DNA from: an uncultured Roseburia sp. | GTDB taxonomy: Bacteria > Bacillota > Clostridia > Lachnospirales > Lachnospiraceae | Reading direction: 5' to 3' | Assembly (NCBI GenBank): GCA_900539115.1 | Contig: UQAQ01000043.1 | Location: forward strand, 1-24,479 | Length of the DNA stretch: 24,479 nt | Part shown: piece after piece, positions 22,534-24,479 of the stretch | How positions within the stretch are numbered: the first letter of the stretch is position 1 | Layout: each line of letters begins with the position of its first letter | Notes under the pieces: generated by a model | The model's database searches: none | Told to the model about the DNA's origin: nothing | Seen by the model: only the letters and a program-made list of their open reading frames with translations | Made by a program: the position numbers and the translations under genes

Positions 22534-22583
22534 TTCCCCTAAAAACACTCCTTTTCCTTAAATATTACCACATTTTAGGGGAA
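22534..22583. promoter_or_regulatory. 11-bp perfect inverted repeat around a -10 box
   Basis: TTCCCCTAAAA (22534-22544) and TTTTAGGGGAA (22573-22583) flank the -10 box (22562-22567). The right arm lies in the spacer and upstream edge of the promoter, so binding would occlude it. Confidence 0.65.
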
Positions 22584-22614
22584 AGTCAATCAACCTCTCT
22601 ATTCTTCTGCTCTC
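22553..22614. repeat. 62-bp direct repeat, copy A
   Basis: Matches 23773-23834 at 58 of 62 positions. On the minus strand it encodes a GNAT-like tail (LRAEE, then TAG) followed by promoter A. It lies downstream of fic, so the fic gene is bracketed by the two copies. Confidence 0.9.
22562..22589 (-). promoter_or_regulatory. Promoter copy A (phospholipase-like gene)
   Basis: On the minus strand TTGACT (complement of 22584-22589), 16-nt spacer, TAATAT (complement of 22562-22567). It is part of the 62-bp repeat and identical in its hexamers to copy B. Confidence 0.65.
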
Positions 22615-22626
22615 AATTACGACGCC

Positions 22627-22649
22627 GTATCCTCCTGATAAAAAATTTT
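22627..22649. repeat. 23-bp direct repeat, copy after the fic stop
   Basis: Identical to 21756-21778, including a ribosome binding site (AGGAGG on the minus strand) that here precedes no intact gene, only a short remnant ending in LRAEE. Confidence 0.85.
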
Positions 22650-23708
22650 CTAGTCTGTTTTTTTCATATACATAGTTTTACGTCCTGCACCAGTTCTAAT
22701 AATAGCACCTTCTTCAACAAGTTTTTTTAATGCGGCTTCTATTGACGAACTTCCAAGACTTGGACATGATACTAACGCATCTTTTTTAGAAAACCTACCA
22801 ATAGTACTATCTGTATATGCCTTAACGATATCATATGCAGTACTTTTTTTACCACTTTTTTCGGTTAACATAATTCTTGTTTCCAAATCTCTGTAACAAG
22901 ACAATACAATACCAAGCATATACTTTATAAATGGCTTAGGATCATTTTCTCCCTCATACCAATTTTGATCCGCTTTCTGTAAAGCTGCATAATAAGCTTC
23001 CTTTGTATCTGCAATAGCTTTTTCCATACTAATATACTGTCCAACAAAATAACCACTTCTGTACATAAGTAATAGCGTTATCAGTCTGCTCATTCTTCCA
23101 TTGCCATCATTAAAAGGATGGATACACAAAAAATCCAAAATAAAATTCGGTATTAAAATAAGTGGATCCACAATTTTCTCATCAATTGCTTTCTCAAACT
23201 CATTACAAAGACGTTCTACTGCATCGGGAGTCTCATACGGTTCAAGCGGCTTAAATAAAACTATCTTTTCTCCGCTTTCCAATACCATATCAATCTCATT
23301 CGGAGTATTCTTATACTTACCTGCATAAGAATACGCAGTATATTTTAACAGTTCTCCATGAAGCTGTAAAATATAATTGCTTCTAATGGGAATTGCGTCA
23401 TAACTTTCATGAACAATATTAAGCACATTGCGATAACCAAGAATTTCTTCCTCATCTCTATTTCTTGGTGTTGTTTTATCTTCCACCAATTGTTTTAATC
23501 TGGCATTTGTCGTAACAATACCTTCAATTTCATTTGAACTTTCCGTACTTTGAATCTTAGCGATTTCAATTAACCGCTTCAATTCAACTGGTTTCTGTTG
23601 CATATATAATTCCTGTTTGCCTTTATATTCATGAATCTGAGCAACATATGTCAAGATCTCATTATCCCAGGTTCTGTCTTTTAGTTTGGAATAGTCAAAC
23701 TCTTTCAT
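22650..23708 (-). CDS. Fic family protein with winged-helix C-terminus
   Basis: A 352-residue Fic enzyme predicted to transfer AMP (or a related nucleotide part) to a hydroxyl side chain of a target protein. The N-terminal helical domain carries the inhibitory motif SNEIEG (58-63, the S/T-x-x-x-E-G/N pattern), which keeps activity low. The catalytic motif HPFNDGNGR is at 197-205. Residues about 285-350 look like a winged helix (FSKKDALVSC...SSIEAALKKLVEEGAIIRTGAGR), so the protein may bind DNA and regulate itself. AAAGGAG lies 6 nt before the ATG. Its leader carries three TCTCCCA half-sites. The gene with its promoter is flanked by 62-bp direct repeats, suggesting it arrived or was rearranged as a unit. 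No separate antitoxin gene is seen, as expected for a self-inhibited Fic. Confidence 0.92.
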   Translation of the reverse strand: MKEFDYSKLKDRTWDNEILTYVAQIHEYKGKQELYMQQKPVELKRLIEIAKIQSTESSNEIEGIVTTNARLKQLVEDKTTPRNRDEEEILGYRNVLNIVHESYDAIPIRSNYILQLHGELLKYTAYSYAGKYKNTPNEIDMVLESGEKIVLFKPLEPYETPDAVERLCNEFEKAIDEKIVDPLILIPNFILDFLCIHPFNDGNGRMSRLITLLLMYRSGYFVGQYISMEKAIADTKEAYYAALQKADQNWYEGENDPKPFIKYMLGIVLSCYRDLETRIMLTEKSGKKSTAYDIVKAYTDSTIGRFSKKDALVSCPSLGSSSIEAALKKLVEEGAIIRTGAGRKTMYMKKTD

Positions 23709-23720
23709 CTCCTTCTCCTT

Positions 23721-23769
23721 TCTCCCAGATATTATCCCTTTCTCCCAAAATCAATATGTTATTGGGAGA
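23721..23769. promoter_or_regulatory. Three TCTCCCA half-sites in the fic leader
   Basis: TCTCCCA at 23721-23727 and 23741-23747, and its complement TGGGAGA at 23763-23769. The last two form an inverted repeat with 7-bp arms. They lie between the -10 box and the start codon, a fitting place for autoregulation by the Fic winged helix (inference). Confidence 0.6.
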
Positions 23770-23772
23770 TTC

Positions 23773-23834
23773 TTTCCTTAAATATTACCACATTTTAAGG
23801 GAAAGTCAAGCAACCTCTTTATTCTTCCGCTCTC
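23773..23834. repeat. 62-bp direct repeat, copy B
   Basis: Matches 22553-22614 at 58 of 62 positions. It contains the last codons (ARAEE) and stop of the GNAT gene and the fic promoter. Confidence 0.9.
23782..23809 (-). promoter_or_regulatory. Promoter copy B (fic)
   Basis: On the minus strand TTGACT (complement of 23804-23809), 16-nt spacer, TAATAT (complement of 23782-23787). It overlaps an imperfect palindrome of the CTTTCC/TTAAA type. Confidence 0.65.
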
Positions 23835-24394
23835 GCTAAAAAGAATCCAAGATTCACTCTGACTTCCCTCCGGGCAATATCTTCATTTGTATAACAGCAG
23901 GTATCAAAACCGATCAATTCAAATCCCTGATGAAGATAAAAGCCGATCGCATTTGTGTTGCAAGACTGCGTTTCCAAAATGACCGCACGGCGTTTCTGCC
24001 TTACAGCAACCTCTTTCGCTTTATCCATCAATCTTTTCCCGACACCTTTTCTGCGAAGTTCCTCGGACACCCAGAGTTCCGTAACTACAAGTCGATTCGA
24101 CCATTCTTCCGGGCATACTTCAATACAAGCCAGCATCTCTCCGCTCTCACTTACCACGCCGTATGCCTCCGCATTTTCCCAGTGTTCCTGATATAGTGAA
24201 TCCGGAAAATCATATTCTTCCGGATTATGAACGATCTCCGATTCAGCAGGTTTTCTAACCATAGAAATCCGGCAGCCATTCTTATCAAAGGGACGAATTT
24301 CAAAATCATAATAACTGTCACTTCGGATTGTCATTGGTATTATCGTGCCTTTCCATTTGTCTTTTGGAAATGCACTGATTTCATATTTGTCCAT
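23819..24394 (-). CDS. GNAT family N-acetyltransferase
   Basis: A 191-residue acetyl-CoA-dependent acetyltransferase. The C-terminal half has the acetyl-CoA loop ELRRKGVGKRLMDKA and the motif B stretch NAIGFYLHQGFELIGFD, a layout close to streptothricin acetyltransferases; the N-terminal part up to about residue 85 is acidic and less conserved. Antibiotic acetylation is possible but not shown by sequence. GGAGGAG lies 7 nt before the ATG. Its final codons fall in the 62-bp direct repeat, a related copy of which sits after fic with only the LRAEE-stop tail left, so a second GNAT-like gene may once have existed there. Confidence 0.85.
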   Translation of the reverse strand: MDKYEISAFPKDKWKGTIIPMTIRSDSYYDFEIRPFDKNGCRISMVRKPAESEIVHNPEEYDFPDSLYQEHWENAEAYGVVSESGEMLACIEVCPEEWSNRLVVTELWVSEELRRKGVGKRLMDKAKEVAVRQKRRAVILETQSCNTNAIGFYLHQGFELIGFDTCCYTNEDIARREVRVNLGFFLARAEE

Positions 24395-24428
24395 GTAAAC
24401 TCTCCTCCCTAAATAATCAAGTCTTTTT

Positions 24429-24452
24429 TCCCTTAATATAAGGGATTTTTTT
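24429..24452 (+). terminator. Palindrome with T-run upstream of the GNAT gene
   Basis: TCCCTTA (24429-24435) and TAAGGGA (24439-24445) around ATA, followed by T7 on the plus strand. No plus-strand gene precedes it, so an operator for the GNAT promoter is as likely as a terminator; similar CCCTTA/TAAGGG elements overlap the fic-region promoters. Confidence 0.45.
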
Positions 24453-24479
24453 AATTGTTTCTCAGCAGAATGAGCCTTC

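Overview
The window looks like a chromosomal segment of a gut Firmicute, most likely a Lachnospiraceae-type Clostridia. The evidence is AT-rich Gram-positive gene style with strong AGGAGG ribosome binding sites, a bile salt hydrolase, a bactoprenol-type glycosyltransferase, Lachnospiraceae-like DUF4143 ATPases and DUF1848/LUD proteins. Genus cannot be fixed from sequence alone. No rRNA, tRNA, CRISPR array, transposase or integrase was seen.

Layout. (1) 16-1275: deoD, then a 52-bp tandem repeat, a strong terminator hairpin and a decayed ABC-transporter gene start. (2) 1269-3910: an AT-rich accessory island on the minus strand. It holds an ImmR/ImmA-type repressor-protease pair followed by a three-gene unit (DUF4417 protein, phage-head-protein-like 'GGRG' protein, small acidic protein). 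A plus-strand promoter with a perfect palindromic operator and a terminator between the two units predicts a roughly 83-nt RNA. (3) 3911-4271: gene-free DNA with an inverted repeat. (4) 4272-6715, minus: a coupled operon of GtrB-like glycosyltransferase, deoxyinosine glycosylase and bile salt hydrolase. (5) 6788-12342, plus, from a divergent promoter: a five-gene operon with a CDP-glycerol transferase/DUF115-like fusion, a KdsB-like CMP-sugar synthetase, an HMGL-type aldolase fused to a second DUF115-like domain, a KdsC-like phosphatase and a guanine deaminase. This looks like a surface-glycan cassette built around a CMP-activated ulosonic acid. (6) 12360-16692, minus: a three-gene lipid cassette (AMP-ligase/ACP/PlsC fusion, HAD phosphatase, second PlsC-like acyltransferase) and a doubtful small ORF. 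(7) 16835-24394, minus: a mosaic of accessory genes, namely a DUF1848 protein, two AAA_14/DUF4143 ATPases, a HIT hydrolase, a LUD-domain protein, a putative phospholipase-like protein, a Fic enzyme and a GNAT acetyltransferase. This mosaic is unusually rich in DNA repeats placed at promoters.

How they fit. Regions 4-6 are envelope-oriented housekeeping or niche functions: lipid-linked sugar, CMP-sugar, polymer transfer and acyl transfer. Regions 2 and 7 are accessory. The most distinctive features are the ImmR-style operator/small RNA unit with the DUF4417-GGRG operon, the ulosonate cassette without kdsA, and the promoter-embedded repeats: a 23-bp array, twin 39-bp operators, and a duplicated promoter/GNAT tail flanking fic.
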